Shown: positions 13,932 through 22,097, counted from the stretch's first letter. The stretch: 24,568 nt of DNA from Clostridia bacterium (GCA_017452565.1 JAFTMF010000074.1:1-24568); one strand, 5' to 3'. The notes: generated from the letters alone by a model not told the origin. A program made the numbers and translations.

Positions 13932-16170
13932 GGCAGGTTCTGGCGATAACGTCCAGCTGCTGCTCACGGGTCAGGTCGATGAACTTAACTGCATATCCGG
14001 ATACACGGATGGTGAAGTTAGCGTACTCTTCCTTCTCGGGATGCTCCATAGCATCGATCAGCTTGTCGGTACCGAAGACGTTTACGTTCAGGTGATGAGA
14101 GCCCTGAGAGAAGTAACCGTCCAGAACGTTTACCAGGTTAGCGATGCGCTCTTCCTGGTTGTGGCCGAGAGCATCGGGGTTCATAGTCTGAGTGTTGGAG
14201 ATGCCGTCCAGTGCGTGGTGGTAGGGCAGCTTCGCAACAGAGTTCAGAGATGCCAGCAGACCGCTGGTTTCAGCGCCGTAGCTGGGGTTCGCACCGGGAG
14301 ACAGGGGCTCGCCGGCCTTTCTGCCGTCGGGCAGAGAACCGGTAGCCTTACCGTATACTACGTTAGAGGTAATGGTAAGGATAGAGGTGGTAGGCTCGGA
14401 GTCGCGGTAGGTGTGATGCTTCTTAACCTTGGTGATGAAGGTCTTCAGCAGCCATACTGCGATATCGTCTGCGCGGTCGTCGTCGTTACCGTACTTGGGG
14501 AAATCGCCCTCAACGGCGTAATCAACAGCCAGGCCGGTCTCATCGCGGATAACCTTAACCTTAGCGTACTTGATAGCGGACAGAGAGTCAACTACGTGAG
14601 AGAAGCCTGCGATACCGGTTGCGAAGGTACGGCGAACGTCGGTATCGATGAGAGCCATCTCGGCTGCCTCGTAGTAGTACTTATCGTGCATATAGTGGAT
14701 CAGGTTCAGAGTGTTAACGTACAGACCTGCCAGCCATTCCATCATTACGTCGTACTTCTTCATTACTTCATCGTAATCAAGGTACTCGGAGGTGATGGGA
14801 GCGTACTCGGGAGCTACCTGTACGCGAGCCTTTTCGTCTACACCGCCGTTGATCGCGTAGAGCAGACACTTAGCCAGGTTTGCACGAGCGCCGAAGAACT
14901 GGATCTCCTTACCGGTCTGAGTTGCGGATACGCAGCAGCAGATGGAGTAGTCATCGCCCCAGATAGGACGCATAACGTCGTCGTTTTCGTACTGTACGGA
15001 GCTGGTCTCAATGGAGATGTAAGCAGCGTATCTTCTGAAGTTCTCGGGCAGACGAGCGGAGTAGAGAACGGTCATGTTAGGCTCGGGGGAGGGGCCCATG
15101 TTCTCCAGAGTGTGGAGGAAACGGTAGTCGGTCTTGGTAACCATAGAACGGCCGTTTACGTCCATACCGCCCACTTCCAGGGTAGCCCATACGGGGTCGC
15201 CGGAGAAGAGCTGGTTGTAGGAGGGGATACGAGCGAACTTAACCATACGGCACTTCATGGTGAAGTGGTCGATGATCTCCTGTGCCTCGGACTCGGTGAG
15301 GATGCCTGCGTCCATATCTCTCTTGATGTAGATATCAAGGAAGGTGGAAACACGGCCTACGGACATTGCAGCGCCGTTCTGAGTCTTGATCGCAGCCAGG
15401 TAGCCGAAGTACAGCCACTGAGCAGCTTCTCTTGCGTTTGCAGCGGGCTTGGAGATGTCGAAACCATAGGATGCAGCCATCATCTTCATCTGCTTGAGGG
15501 CGTTGTACTGCATGGTGATCTCTTCACGCTGACGGATGATGTCATCGGTCATGGTGCCGTTACCGCAGTTGTTGTAGTCCTCGAACTTCTTCTGCATCAG
15601 GAAGTCGATACCGTACAGAGCAACACGGCGGTAGTCGCCAACGATACGGCCGCGGCCGTAGGTGTCGGGCAGACCGGTGATGATCTTGTGCTTACGGGCA
15701 GCACGGATCTCGGGGGTGTAAGCATCAAATACGCCCTGATTGTGGGTCTTGTGATACTCGGTAAAGATCTTGTGGAGCTCGGGGGAGGGAGTATAGCCGT
15801 TGGTGGTGCAGGACTCCTCAGCCATCTTGATGCCGCCGAAGGGCATAAACGCACGCTTCAGGGGCTTGTCGGTCTGCAGACCAACAACCTTTTCCAGGTC
15901 CTTCAGCTCTTCGCTGATGTAACCGGGAGCATGGGAGGTGATAGTGGATACGATGTCGGTATCCATGTCGAGGACGCCGCCTTTTGCGCGCTCCTCTTTC
16001 TGCAGTGCCTGGAGAGCACCCCAGAGTTTATCGGTTGCTTCGGTGGGACCAACCAGGAAAGAATGGTCGCCGTCGTAGGGGGTGTAGTTCTTCTGGATAA
16101 AGTCGCGGGTATCTACTTCATCTTTCCAGATAATACCCTTAAAACCTTTCCACTGTTCGAATGCTGCCAT
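13918..16170 (-). CDS. pflB: Formate C-acetyltransferase (pyruvate formate-lyase)
   Basis: A 750-residue glycyl-radical enzyme converting pyruvate and CoA to acetyl-CoA and formate, the main anaerobic pyruvate route. The active-site Cys412-Cys413 lie in CCCVSATQTGK, with an extra Cys at 411. The glycyl-radical loop near the C-terminus is RVSGYAV, with Gly725 as the radical site. The full family length is present. AAAGGAG sits about 10 bases upstream of the ATG. Strong codon bias and a near-consensus promoter suggest high expression. It is cotranscribed with pflA. Confidence 0.97.
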   Translation of the reverse strand: MAAFEQWKGFKGIIWKDEVDTRDFIQKNYTPYDGDHSFLVGPTEATDKLWGALQALQKEERAKGGVLDMDTDIVSTITSHAPGYISEELKDLEKVVGLQTDKPLKRAFMPFGGIKMAEESCTTNGYTPSPELHKIFTEYHKTHNQGVFDAYTPEIRAARKHKIITGLPDTYGRGRIVGDYRRVALYGIDFLMQKKFEDYNNCGNGTMTDDIIRQREEITMQYNALKQMKMMAASYGFDISKPAANAREAAQWLYFGYLAAIKTQNGAAMSVGRVSTFLDIYIKRDMDAGILTESEAQEIIDHFTMKCRMVKFARIPSYNQLFSGDPVWATLEVGGMDVNGRSMVTKTDYRFLHTLENMGPSPEPNMTVLYSARLPENFRRYAAYISIETSSVQYENDDVMRPIWGDDYSICCCVSATQTGKEIQFFGARANLAKCLLYAINGGVDEKARVQVAPEYAPITSEYLDYDEVMKKYDVMMEWLAGLYVNTLNLIHYMHDKYYYEAAEMALIDTDVRRTFATGIAGFSHVVDSLSAIKYAKVKVIRDETGLAVDYAVEGDFPKYGNDDDRADDIAVWLLKTFITKVKKHHTYRDSEPTTSILTITSNVVYGKATGSLPDGRKAGEPLSPGANPSYGAETSGLLASLNSVAKLPYHHALDGISNTQTMNPDALGHNQEERIANLVNVLDGYFSQGSHHLNVNVFGTDKLIDAMEHPEKEEYANFTIRVSGYAVKFIDLTREQQLDVIARTCHEFL

Positions 16171-16294
16171 ATTTTCATTCTCCTTTATTTCCGGGGGCTG
16201 TCTTCATACAGTCCTTCGGTAGTATTAGATTGGGCAGACCCGCCGGATTCTTCATAATCCGACGACCCTTTTTGCCTCATCTTTTTGCATCTCA

Positions 16295-16323
16295 AGTATA
16301 ACACGAATCAAATGATTTGTCAA
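16295..16323 (-). promoter_or_regulatory. Near-consensus promoter of pflB-pflA
   Basis: The minus strand shows TTGACA (16318-16323), a 17-base spacer and TATACT (16295-16300). An 11-base palindrome CAAATGATTTG (16309-16319) lies in the spacer and touches the -35, a possible operator. The leader is about 120 bases and contains a hairpin at 16242-16263. Confidence 0.85.
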
Positions 16324-16468
16324 GCAAATTAGCGCATTTTTTTCATTTGTTACAATTTATTCATATTTAGGAATAATAATCATTCTTAAAATTGAGAATA
16401 AAGTGATTGGGGGAGAGGTTGCACCTATTTCGTAGGGGCACACAGTGCGCGCCCGCCTGTGGGATCTG
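16324..16468. other. Intergenic region with a Fur/PerR-like palindrome and a short GC-rich repeat
   Basis: The stretch between pflB and the next gene has no supportable ORF. It holds an A/T-rich imperfect palindrome near 16371-16385 (12 of 15 symmetric positions) and a short GC-rich segment at 16432-16459, starting GTAGGGGCACACAG, similar in style to the element at 24410-24549. Confidence 0.45.
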
Positions 16469-16472
16469 AAAA

Positions 16473-16498
16473 AACCAGCCTCCCAAAGGAGGCTGGTT
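16473..16498 (-). terminator. Terminator of the 266-residue lipoprotein gene
   Basis: An 11-bp stem (16473-16483 with 16488-16498) and a 4-base loop; the minus strand continues into TTTT. It lies 5 bases beyond the stop codon. Confidence 0.9.
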
Positions 16499-16502
16499 GC
16501 GG

Positions 16503-17303
16503 TTATTTCGCTACGGTGTCTTTGAAGGTGTCGGGAACGGGAATGGTTTTGGGAATCTCATAGTTAAATTCGTAGGTGAGAGTCATCAGATTCGTCTCCA
16601 AATCGTCTTCTCCGCTGAGCGCACCCTCGGACAATACATAAGGTTTGATTTCGCTGAAATCGTAGGTCATCCGCACCGGATGTAAGGTATCCTTTTCCAC
16701 TTCCAATAGGCAGCTAACGTACAGCTTCATATCGGGATCGTACTCTCTACCATACAGCGAGAAGGCGGTTTGCAGATAAGTGGACAGAAGCGATTCCTGC
16801 TGAATTTCCTGTTCCACGGGAATTTTGAAGGTGAATTCTCGCAGACCGGTAGCGGAATGCTCACCCTTGTCGGTGAAGTCTTTCATATAAGAGGGAAGCA
16901 GGCCCTCTGCTCCGTGGAACAGCTTTTGAGATGCGAAAATACCCTCTTCTTCTTTCTTAGAAAGAACCGTTCGCTGGATTTCTTCTTCGTTGATTCTCAA
17001 GTAGCAAACAAGGGATTTGTTTTCATAACGGTAATAATACTCTCTTTTTTCAGCACTGTCATAGTCGGCAGTGTGATCCCAATGGTGTCTGGAATCGATA
17101 AAATGGAAGGTACCGTCTTTTCCGAACTCTTGCGCAATTTCGTGAGAGTATCCATTGATACCGAGGTTCATATAGTTAGAGGAGATGCGAAGTGAGCAAT
17201 CCTCAGAAAGCCGCTCGCGGATTACATCCAGCGGTTCCTTGGGACGGCAGCCGGCAGGGAGCATTACCACGGTGCAAAGAAGAAGTGCAAGTAGTTTTTT
17301 CAT
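16503..17303 (-). CDS. Hypothetical lipoprotein
   Basis: A 266-residue protein with a signal peptide (MKKLLALLLC) and a lipobox LPAGC, so it should be lipidated and held on the outer face of the membrane. The rest is a mixed charged domain without recognised motifs. The end, with TLTYEFNYEIP, recalls the beta-rich lipoproteins of the LolA/LppX-like type that Firmicutes carry in many copies, but I cannot confirm this. The ATG at 17303 is preferred to one six codons upstream because AAAGGAT then has usable spacing and the protein starts MKK. No clear promoter was found. Confidence 0.75.
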   Translation of the reverse strand: MKKLLALLLCTVVMLPAGCRPKEPLDVIRERLSEDCSLRISSNYMNLGINGYSHEIAQEFGKDGTFHFIDSRHHWDHTADYDSAEKREYYYRYENKSLVCYLRINEEEIQRTVLSKKEEEGIFASQKLFHGAEGLLPSYMKDFTDKGEHSATGLREFTFKIPVEQEIQQESLLSTYLQTAFSLYGREYDPDMKLYVSCLLEVEKDTLHPVRMTYDFSEIKPYVLSEGALSGEDDLETNLMTLTYEFNYEIPKTIPVPDTFKDTVAK

Positions 17304-17367
17304 GATAATACATCCTTTCAATTCAATAAACTATTATTCATCATTTGGGTGCGACCGTATTTCCGCT

Positions 17368-17389
17368 GCCTGACGAGTACTCGTCAGGC
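17368..17389. other. Perfect 22-base palindrome upstream of the lipoprotein gene
   Basis: An uninterrupted palindrome centred on AGTACT lies between the alr terminator and the lipoprotein leader. It could be a second terminator hairpin or an operator; on the plus strand it is followed by TTTATAG. Confidence 0.6.
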
Positions 17390-17410
17390 TTTATAGAAGT
17401 TTTTGAAGGG

Positions 17411-17444
17411 TGAAGGGAAACTTTTTACAAAAAGTTTCCCTTCA
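17411..17444 (-). terminator. Terminator of alr
   Basis: Two 16-base arms (17411-17426 with 17429-17444) pair completely except at the two-base turn, so the inner A-T pairs probably open to form the loop. It begins 6 bases after the alr stop. Confidence 0.75.
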
Positions 17445-17449
17445 AATCC

Positions 17450-18625
17450 TCAGTCCACCGGCAATTCCCGGTCGATGGAGTCAAACTTCCCATCCTTCAC
17501 GTACACCCTCGGCACACGGGGATTGATGTTGCACACCAGCTCGTAGCCGATGGTGCCGATGGTCTCGGCCAGCGTGTCGGCGGATAGCACCGCCTCGCCG
17601 TCCACGCCGAAGAGGGTGACACTGTCACCTACCGCAACGCCGGGGAGATCGGTGACGTCTACCATACACTGGTCCATACAGATGCGCCCGATGATGGGAG
17701 CCTCTTTGCCGTCGATGAGCACTCGTCCCTTGCCCGACCACAGACGGGGCAGACCGTCGGCATAGCCTACCGCAAGGGTGGCGATGCGGGTCTCGCGGGG
17801 AGTGATATAGGTACAGCCGTAGCTGACGGGAGTGCCGGCAGGAACGGTTTTCACGAATACTACGTGGGTTTTGAAGCTCATCACGGGGCGGATTCCGCCG
17901 ATGCGGTCAAGATTTACCTCGCCCGAGGGATGCATTCCGTAGAGGATGATGCCCTCCCGTGCCATCTCAAAATCGGTGGCCAGCTCGATGATGCCGGCGC
18001 TGTTCTGGATGTGGCGAATGGGAATGTGAATCCCCCTCGCCTCCAGCCGATGGCAGAAATCCACAAATCGCTCCAGCTGCAGGTGGGAATAGCTCTGATC
18101 GGCACAGTCGGCGGCGGCAAAGTGGCTGTAGATGCCCTCTACCTCGATGCCGGGGAGTGCTTTGATTGCGGCGATGGCATCCAGCGAAGCGTTACTGCAA
18201 TCGAAGCCGATGCGGGTCATACCGGTGTCCAGCGCAATATGTACCTTTGCGGTCTTTCCTGCGGCGACGGCGGCCTCGGAGAGGAGCTTTGCCTCGTTGA
18301 GATCGTCCATCGTAGCGGAAATATCGTACTTCACCATCATAGGGAAGTCGGAGTGAGGCACGTGACCCAGCAGCAGGATGGGAGTCTCCAGCCCTGCGTG
18401 GCGCAGCTCCAGCGCCTCGTCGGTGAAGGCAACGGCAAAATAATCGGCGCGCCCCTCCAGAAGCCGTCCGATGCGTACCGCACCGTGGCCGTAGGAGTTG
18501 GCCTTCAATACCACCAGCAGCTTCATAGAATCGGGCAAATGACGGCGGGCAGCCTCAAAATTATGCTCCAGCGCACCAAGGTCAATCTCGGCCCAAGTGC
18601 GGAGCTTATCGGTTATGGTTTTCAT
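17450..18625 (-). CDS. alr: Alanine racemase
   Basis: A 391-residue PLP-dependent racemase making D-alanine for peptidoglycan. The PLP lysine is Lys41 in VVLKANSYGHG and the second catalytic base is Tyr269 in GTPVSYGCTY. The N-terminal TIM barrel and C-terminal beta domain are complete and of normal length. The ATG at 18625 has AGGTG 7 bases upstream; the longer frame has no ribosome binding site. It follows the PdaA-like gene by 79 bases with no clear promoter between, so it is probably cotranscribed. A hairpin with 8-bp arms (18644-18651 with 18671-18678) sits in the leader. Confidence 0.95.
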   Translation of the reverse strand: MKTITDKLRTWAEIDLGALEHNFEAARRHLPDSMKLLVVLKANSYGHGAVRIGRLLEGRADYFAVAFTDEALELRHAGLETPILLLGHVPHSDFPMMVKYDISATMDDLNEAKLLSEAAVAAGKTAKVHIALDTGMTRIGFDCSNASLDAIAAIKALPGIEVEGIYSHFAAADCADQSYSHLQLERFVDFCHRLEARGIHIPIRHIQNSAGIIELATDFEMAREGIILYGMHPSGEVNLDRIGGIRPVMSFKTHVVFVKTVPAGTPVSYGCTYITPRETRIATLAVGYADGLPRLWSGKGRVLIDGKEAPIIGRICMDQCMVDVTDLPGVAVGDSVTLFGVDGEAVLSADTLAETIGTIGYELVCNINPRVPRVYVKDGKFDSIDRELPVD

Positions 18626-18704
18626 AGAATCACCTATCGGTTGAGGGCTGTCGCTTGCCATCGGCGTGCCACAGCCCTTGTAAACTTTTGAAAAATATAT
18701 GCGA

Positions 18705-19832
18705 TTACTGATCCCAGTATTCGTAATCGTCCAGCGAGCGGAATTCGTAGCCCTGCGCTCTTGCGTAGTCGATGAGATCGGCCAGCATCTCCACGTTATC
18801 GGAGGAGCAGGAGTGGAGCAGAATCACCGCACCGGGATGGAGTCGGGAGCTGACGGTTTGGAAGGATTTATCCACGCCGGGCTGATTTTCGGTATCGTAG
18901 TCAGCGTGAGCGATAGACCAGAACACACTGCGGTAGCCGATGCTTTGTACCAGCTCCAAGGAGTTGGGAGCGTACTTACCGGAGGGGAAGCGGAAATACT
19001 TGCTTTCGTAGCCGAAATTCACCCGCAGATGGTTGTGAACGCCCAGCAGCTCCTTGGCCAGCTCCTCACGGGAGAGGGCAGAGCAGTCGGAGGGATGGGT
19101 GACGCTGTGGTTGCCCACGTTGTGTCCCTCGTTGATCATTCTGGCTACCGTTTCGGGAACTTCCTTCAGGAAGGGGAGGGTGCAGAAGAAGGTTGCGGGG
19201 ACGTCCTTCTCCTTCAAGGTATCCAGAATCAGGGAGGTGAAATTCTTGTATTCGTAACCGCAGTCGAAGGTGAGATAGAGCACCTTTTCTTCGGTTTTGT
19301 TGTCCCAAGTCAGCGTGCTGTAGCCGTACTCGTCAAAGCGAGCCTGATTATCCACGGAGATGTGGTGAGGCTTTCCGTCCTTAGCGGCGCCGAAGGAGTG
19401 GGCGAAGGACTGGGTGGAAATCCCCAGCTTGTTCAGCGGATCCACCACGGTGTAGGTGACGTCGGCCATAGGAGGCAGACCGGAGTAGGTCTTGCCGCCG
19501 TTTTCGGTTTTGGCAGGATAGGTAACCGTTACCGTTTCATCCTTGAAGGGGTGAGTGGAATCGGGCTTTTTAGTGGTGGTAGTGGCAGGAGGTTTGGGCT
19601 GACCATCGGTGGTAGTCTGAGGCTTCTGCTCCGGGGTGTCGGGCTTTTTCGTAGTGGTGCTAACAGTCTTGACGGTGGTGGTCTGCTTGGGAGTGGTAGT
19701 AGCAGGGGCTTTCAGATTGCTGTCAACGGTAGTGGTGGAGGTGAAATCTTCGGGATAGCCCATCTGCAGGGTGCAGGAAGCCAAAACCAGCGTCAGCAGG
19801 GCGGTGCAAAGTACGATGAGTGTGCGGCGCAT
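18705..19832 (-). CDS. pdaA: PdaA-like polysaccharide deacetylase lipoprotein
   Basis: A 375-residue protein with a lipobox LASC (Cys20) and a long Thr/Pro/Lys-rich linker (about 33-95), followed by a carbohydrate esterase family 4 domain (about 180-375). The domain matches the B. subtilis PdaA subgroup (muramic-delta-lactam formation in spore cortex): LYLTFDCGYE (186-194), GNHSVTHPS with His242 and His246, and the VFWSIAHADYD and RLHPGAVILLH segments. The second Asp of the usual TFDDG is Cys191; B. subtilis PdaA has Asn there. PdaA and related proteins de-N-acetylate muramic acid. The ATG at 19832 has AAAGGA upstream and begins a good signal peptide. The lipoprotein anchor and linker are longer than in PdaA itself. 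Confidence 0.88.
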   Translation of the reverse strand: MRRTLIVLCTALLTLVLASCTLQMGYPEDFTSTTTVDSNLKAPATTTPKQTTTVKTVSTTTKKPDTPEQKPQTTTDGQPKPPATTTTKKPDSTHPFKDETVTVTYPAKTENGGKTYSGLPPMADVTYTVVDPLNKLGISTQSFAHSFGAAKDGKPHHISVDNQARFDEYGYSTLTWDNKTEEKVLYLTFDCGYEYKNFTSLILDTLKEKDVPATFFCTLPFLKEVPETVARMINEGHNVGNHSVTHPSDCSALSREELAKELLGVHNHLRVNFGYESKYFRFPSGKYAPNSLELVQSIGYRSVFWSIAHADYDTENQPGVDKSFQTVSSRLHPGAVILLHSCSSDNVEMLADLIDYARAQGYEFRSLDDYEYWDQ

Positions 19833-19870
19833 ATATGAAATCCTTTCGGTGCTTATAATTCTTCTATTGT

Positions 19871-19899
19871 AGTATAACACGATCCGTCCAAAAAAGCAA
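19871..19899 (-). promoter_or_regulatory. Promoter of the pdaA-alr unit
   Basis: TTGCTT (19894-19899), a 17-base spacer and TATACT (19871-19876) on the minus strand, 39 bases from the start codon. Confidence 0.75.
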
Positions 19900-19928
19900 G
19901 CCCCGAGGCAGATTTTTGCAAAAAAAGC

Positions 19929-20160
19929 CTAGCCCAAGCCTTCCCCATTGGGTGAGGGGAGTCGCCAAGCGACGGGAGAGGTATTTCGTAGTTTTTGTGC
20001 GGTAGACCTCTTCCGTCACGCCTACGGCGAACTACATCGGAGGGGAAGGCTTTGGTTTGTGCATATTGCTAATGCGTCTTTCTAATGAATACTTTTCGAC
20101 AGACTGAGCCCTCCCCTTTGGGGAGGGGAGTCGCCAAGCGACGGGAGAGGTAAGATGGCG
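19929..20160. repeat. Composite inverted-repeat intergenic element, copy 2
   Basis: The 396-base gap 19833-20228 holds a promoter, this element and a terminator, and no gene. The element carries a perfect 30-base direct repeat at its two ends (19954-19983 and 20123-20152). Its core 19985-20106 is nearly identical to 282-410 of copy 1, including the segment containing GTGCATATTGCTAATGCGTC. GC-rich GGGGAGGG/CCCTCCCC arms recur. Mobility is inferred. Confidence 0.75.
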
Positions 20161-20186
20161 AGAGGACAGCCGTCGAAAGTGTGATG

Positions 20187-20224
20187 CAAAAAATCGGTGG
20201 AAGAACAGGCTTCTTCCACCGATT
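20187..20224 (-). terminator. Terminator of the SGNH lipoprotein gene
   Basis: A perfect 14-bp stem (20192-20205 with 20211-20224) with a 5-base loop; the minus strand runs into TTTTTT. It begins 4 bases after the stop. Confidence 0.93.
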
Positions 20225-20228
20225 GGGC

Positions 20229-21977
20229 TTATTTGGTTCCGTATACGTTGAATGCCAGCGTAGCACCGGTGTTGATGCTGTTATTATTGCATCCGTAGAA
20301 GGTATAACCGGTGGTGGGAACGGTGACGTAGAGGGGGATCAGCGTGTCGGAGGCTGCGCCGAAGGCGAGGGTGTAGCCCTCCGGAACTTCGATGGAGAGA
20401 CCGCCAAAGCCTGCCCAACCGGCACCGGCGTTATAATCGGCGGTGAGAGTGTAGGTTTTCAGCGTTTCGGTGACCTTGGGATGGCTGTATTTCACCACCG
20501 AAACGGTATATTTATCTCCCTTTTCCACCGAAACCACGGGGATTTCGATGTTGGTGATGGTGTAGCCCGAGAAGACGTTCAGATCCATAAACAGATAAGG
20601 CGTGCCGGGCATATGCCAGCCGGTATACTTGCCGGAGGAGAGCGGATAAACCTCGGACAGATCCAGCCCTAAAATGTTCTCCGCACCCTCTGCGATTTCC
20701 ACACGGGTGGGAGGAGAAAGCAGCTCGCCGCCCTCCACTTCGGGAAGGGTGTACTCATAAGTTCCCGCATCCAGCGCCAGAATCAGCTCCGATACGCCCT
20801 CGCCCATAATGGCGTAGCCCTTATCGTTGGGATGCAGCAGATCGGGGAAGTTGGCTCTGCCCACCTTGTCGGCGGTGAACTTGTGCATATCGAAGAAGGT
20901 AGCGTTGACGCCCTGCTTGGTGAGCCGATCGGGGAGGGTGTTCTGCAGTGCACGAACGTGGGGACTGCCCGATCCTTCGTTGCCATAGTAAACGGGGCAG
21001 TTCATCACTACTACCTGCACGTCCTTATTCTTGTCGGTGAGATCCTTCACCAGCTTGTCGGCAGAGGAGAGGTACAGCTCGTCGGAGGTGGAGGGCCAGG
21101 TGCGGTCAAAGTAGGAGTCGTTGGTGCCCAGCATAATCAGAGCGTAGTCAAAGAGGGTAGCGTGACGGCGCAGTGCGGTGTGCTGAGCAGTGCCGCGGTA
21201 GTGATTGCCTAAATCGTCCCGCATGGTTCTGCCGCTGTTGCCCAGATTGATTATCAGATGATCTTTCCACAGAATCCGCTGGAGAACGGCGGGATAGGAG
21301 TGGAGGTTCCAGTCGGAGGCGAGGTAGCCCTCGGTGATGCTGTCGCCAATACAGGCAACGGTGGTTAGACTGGCACGGCCGGACAAATCGGAGCCGTCGG
21401 GAAGATAAGCGGCATCGCTTCCGTCCTCAATGCAAGCGCTCAGAAATGCCTCGACCGCATCCCAAGCGTGGTAAGTGGACGCAAAGCAGTAGGAGGTTTT
21501 CAGATTGCCGGTGTAAAAGGTGGAATCGTAGCCGCCGCCCACCACCAGCTTGGAGCCTACAACCTTCACGTAGGTTTTGTAAACGTCCAGCTTGTCGATG
21601 GGATCGCTCTCGGCGCGGTTGGTGGGGCCCACCAGAATCTCAAAGGCGCCTTCCTCGGTAGCGGTGTCCTTCCGGACGGGGAGCGCTACGCCGGTCTGGG
21701 CATAAATCCGATTGGCAATATCATTGGCGATGAGCTTGAAGAAATCGTGCTCGGTGGTAAAGGAGCGAGCCGTGCGGGCATCGTAGGGGCTTTTCGCATA
21801 AACGATGGTGTAGTTTGCGAGTTGGTTTTCGTTGATGAACAGCTCGATGGTCGCAGGATCGGGCGTTTGTTGTGTATCGGCAGTGGTAGTGCCGGTAGTG
21901 GTGGCGGGTGTTTTCGTGCAAGCGAAGAGGAGGGGAAGGGTCGCTAACAAAAACAGGACGGGCAGCAGTTTTTTCAT
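20229..21977 (-). CDS. Multidomain SGNH/GDSL-hydrolase lipoprotein
   Basis: A 582-residue surface lipoprotein with lipobox LLFAC (Cys20) and a Thr-rich linker (about 26-34). Residues 44-200 form an alpha/beta domain including FEILVGPTNRAES, a pattern I associate with the N-terminal domain of family 67 alpha-glucuronidases and related carbohydrate enzymes. Then comes an SGNH esterase domain: block I GDSITEG (211-217, Ser213), block II NLGNSGRTM, block III GTND (284-287) and block V DLLHPND (Asp379, His382). The last 170 residues are an unassigned, probably beta-rich domain. Polysaccharide deacetylation is plausible but the substrate is unknown. GGAGG precedes the ATG at 21977, and it has its own promoter and terminator. 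Confidence 0.85.
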   Translation of the reverse strand: MKKLLPVLFLLATLPLLFACTKTPATTTGTTTADTQQTPDPATIELFINENQLANYTIVYAKSPYDARTARSFTTEHDFFKLIANDIANRIYAQTGVALPVRKDTATEEGAFEILVGPTNRAESDPIDKLDVYKTYVKVVGSKLVVGGGYDSTFYTGNLKTSYCFASTYHAWDAVEAFLSACIEDGSDAAYLPDGSDLSGRASLTTVACIGDSITEGYLASDWNLHSYPAVLQRILWKDHLIINLGNSGRTMRDDLGNHYRGTAQHTALRRHATLFDYALIMLGTNDSYFDRTWPSTSDELYLSSADKLVKDLTDKNKDVQVVVMNCPVYYGNEGSGSPHVRALQNTLPDRLTKQGVNATFFDMHKFTADKVGRANFPDLLHPNDKGYAIMGEGVSELILALDAGTYEYTLPEVEGGELLSPPTRVEIAEGAENILGLDLSEVYPLSSGKYTGWHMPGTPYLFMDLNVFSGYTITNIEIPVVSVEKGDKYTVSVVKYSHPKVTETLKTYTLTADYNAGAGWAGFGGLSIEVPEGYTLAFGAASDTLIPLYVTVPTTGYTFYGCNNNSINTGATLAFNVYGTK

Positions 21978-22015
21978 AAATACCTCCAATAGACAAAACC
22001 GGACTTGTTATATTC

Positions 22016-22044
22016 ATTATACTGTCATTTTACAGATTCGTCAA
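22016..22044 (-). promoter_or_regulatory. Promoter of the SGNH lipoprotein gene
   Basis: TTGACG (22039-22044), a 17-base spacer and TATAAT (22016-22021) on the minus strand. Confidence 0.88.
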
Positions 22045-22097
22045 GGGAGAAAAGCCGAAAAAGCCGATAAACACCGTCCAATCGGTGAGCAGATAAC

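Noticed and set aside
13825..16257. Very long plus-strand open frame (about 810 codons) opposite pflB
   Set aside because: It is the antisense shadow of pflB: the pflB protein matches its family end to end, while the plus frame has biased, low-complexity Val/Gly content and no ribosome binding site.
16171..16294. Possible ZTP (pfl-motif) riboswitch in the pflB leader
   Set aside because: The leader has GGGTCGT, like the 5' part of that motif, but I see no matching GGGGAGCGACCC-type 3' half and the spacing is wrong.
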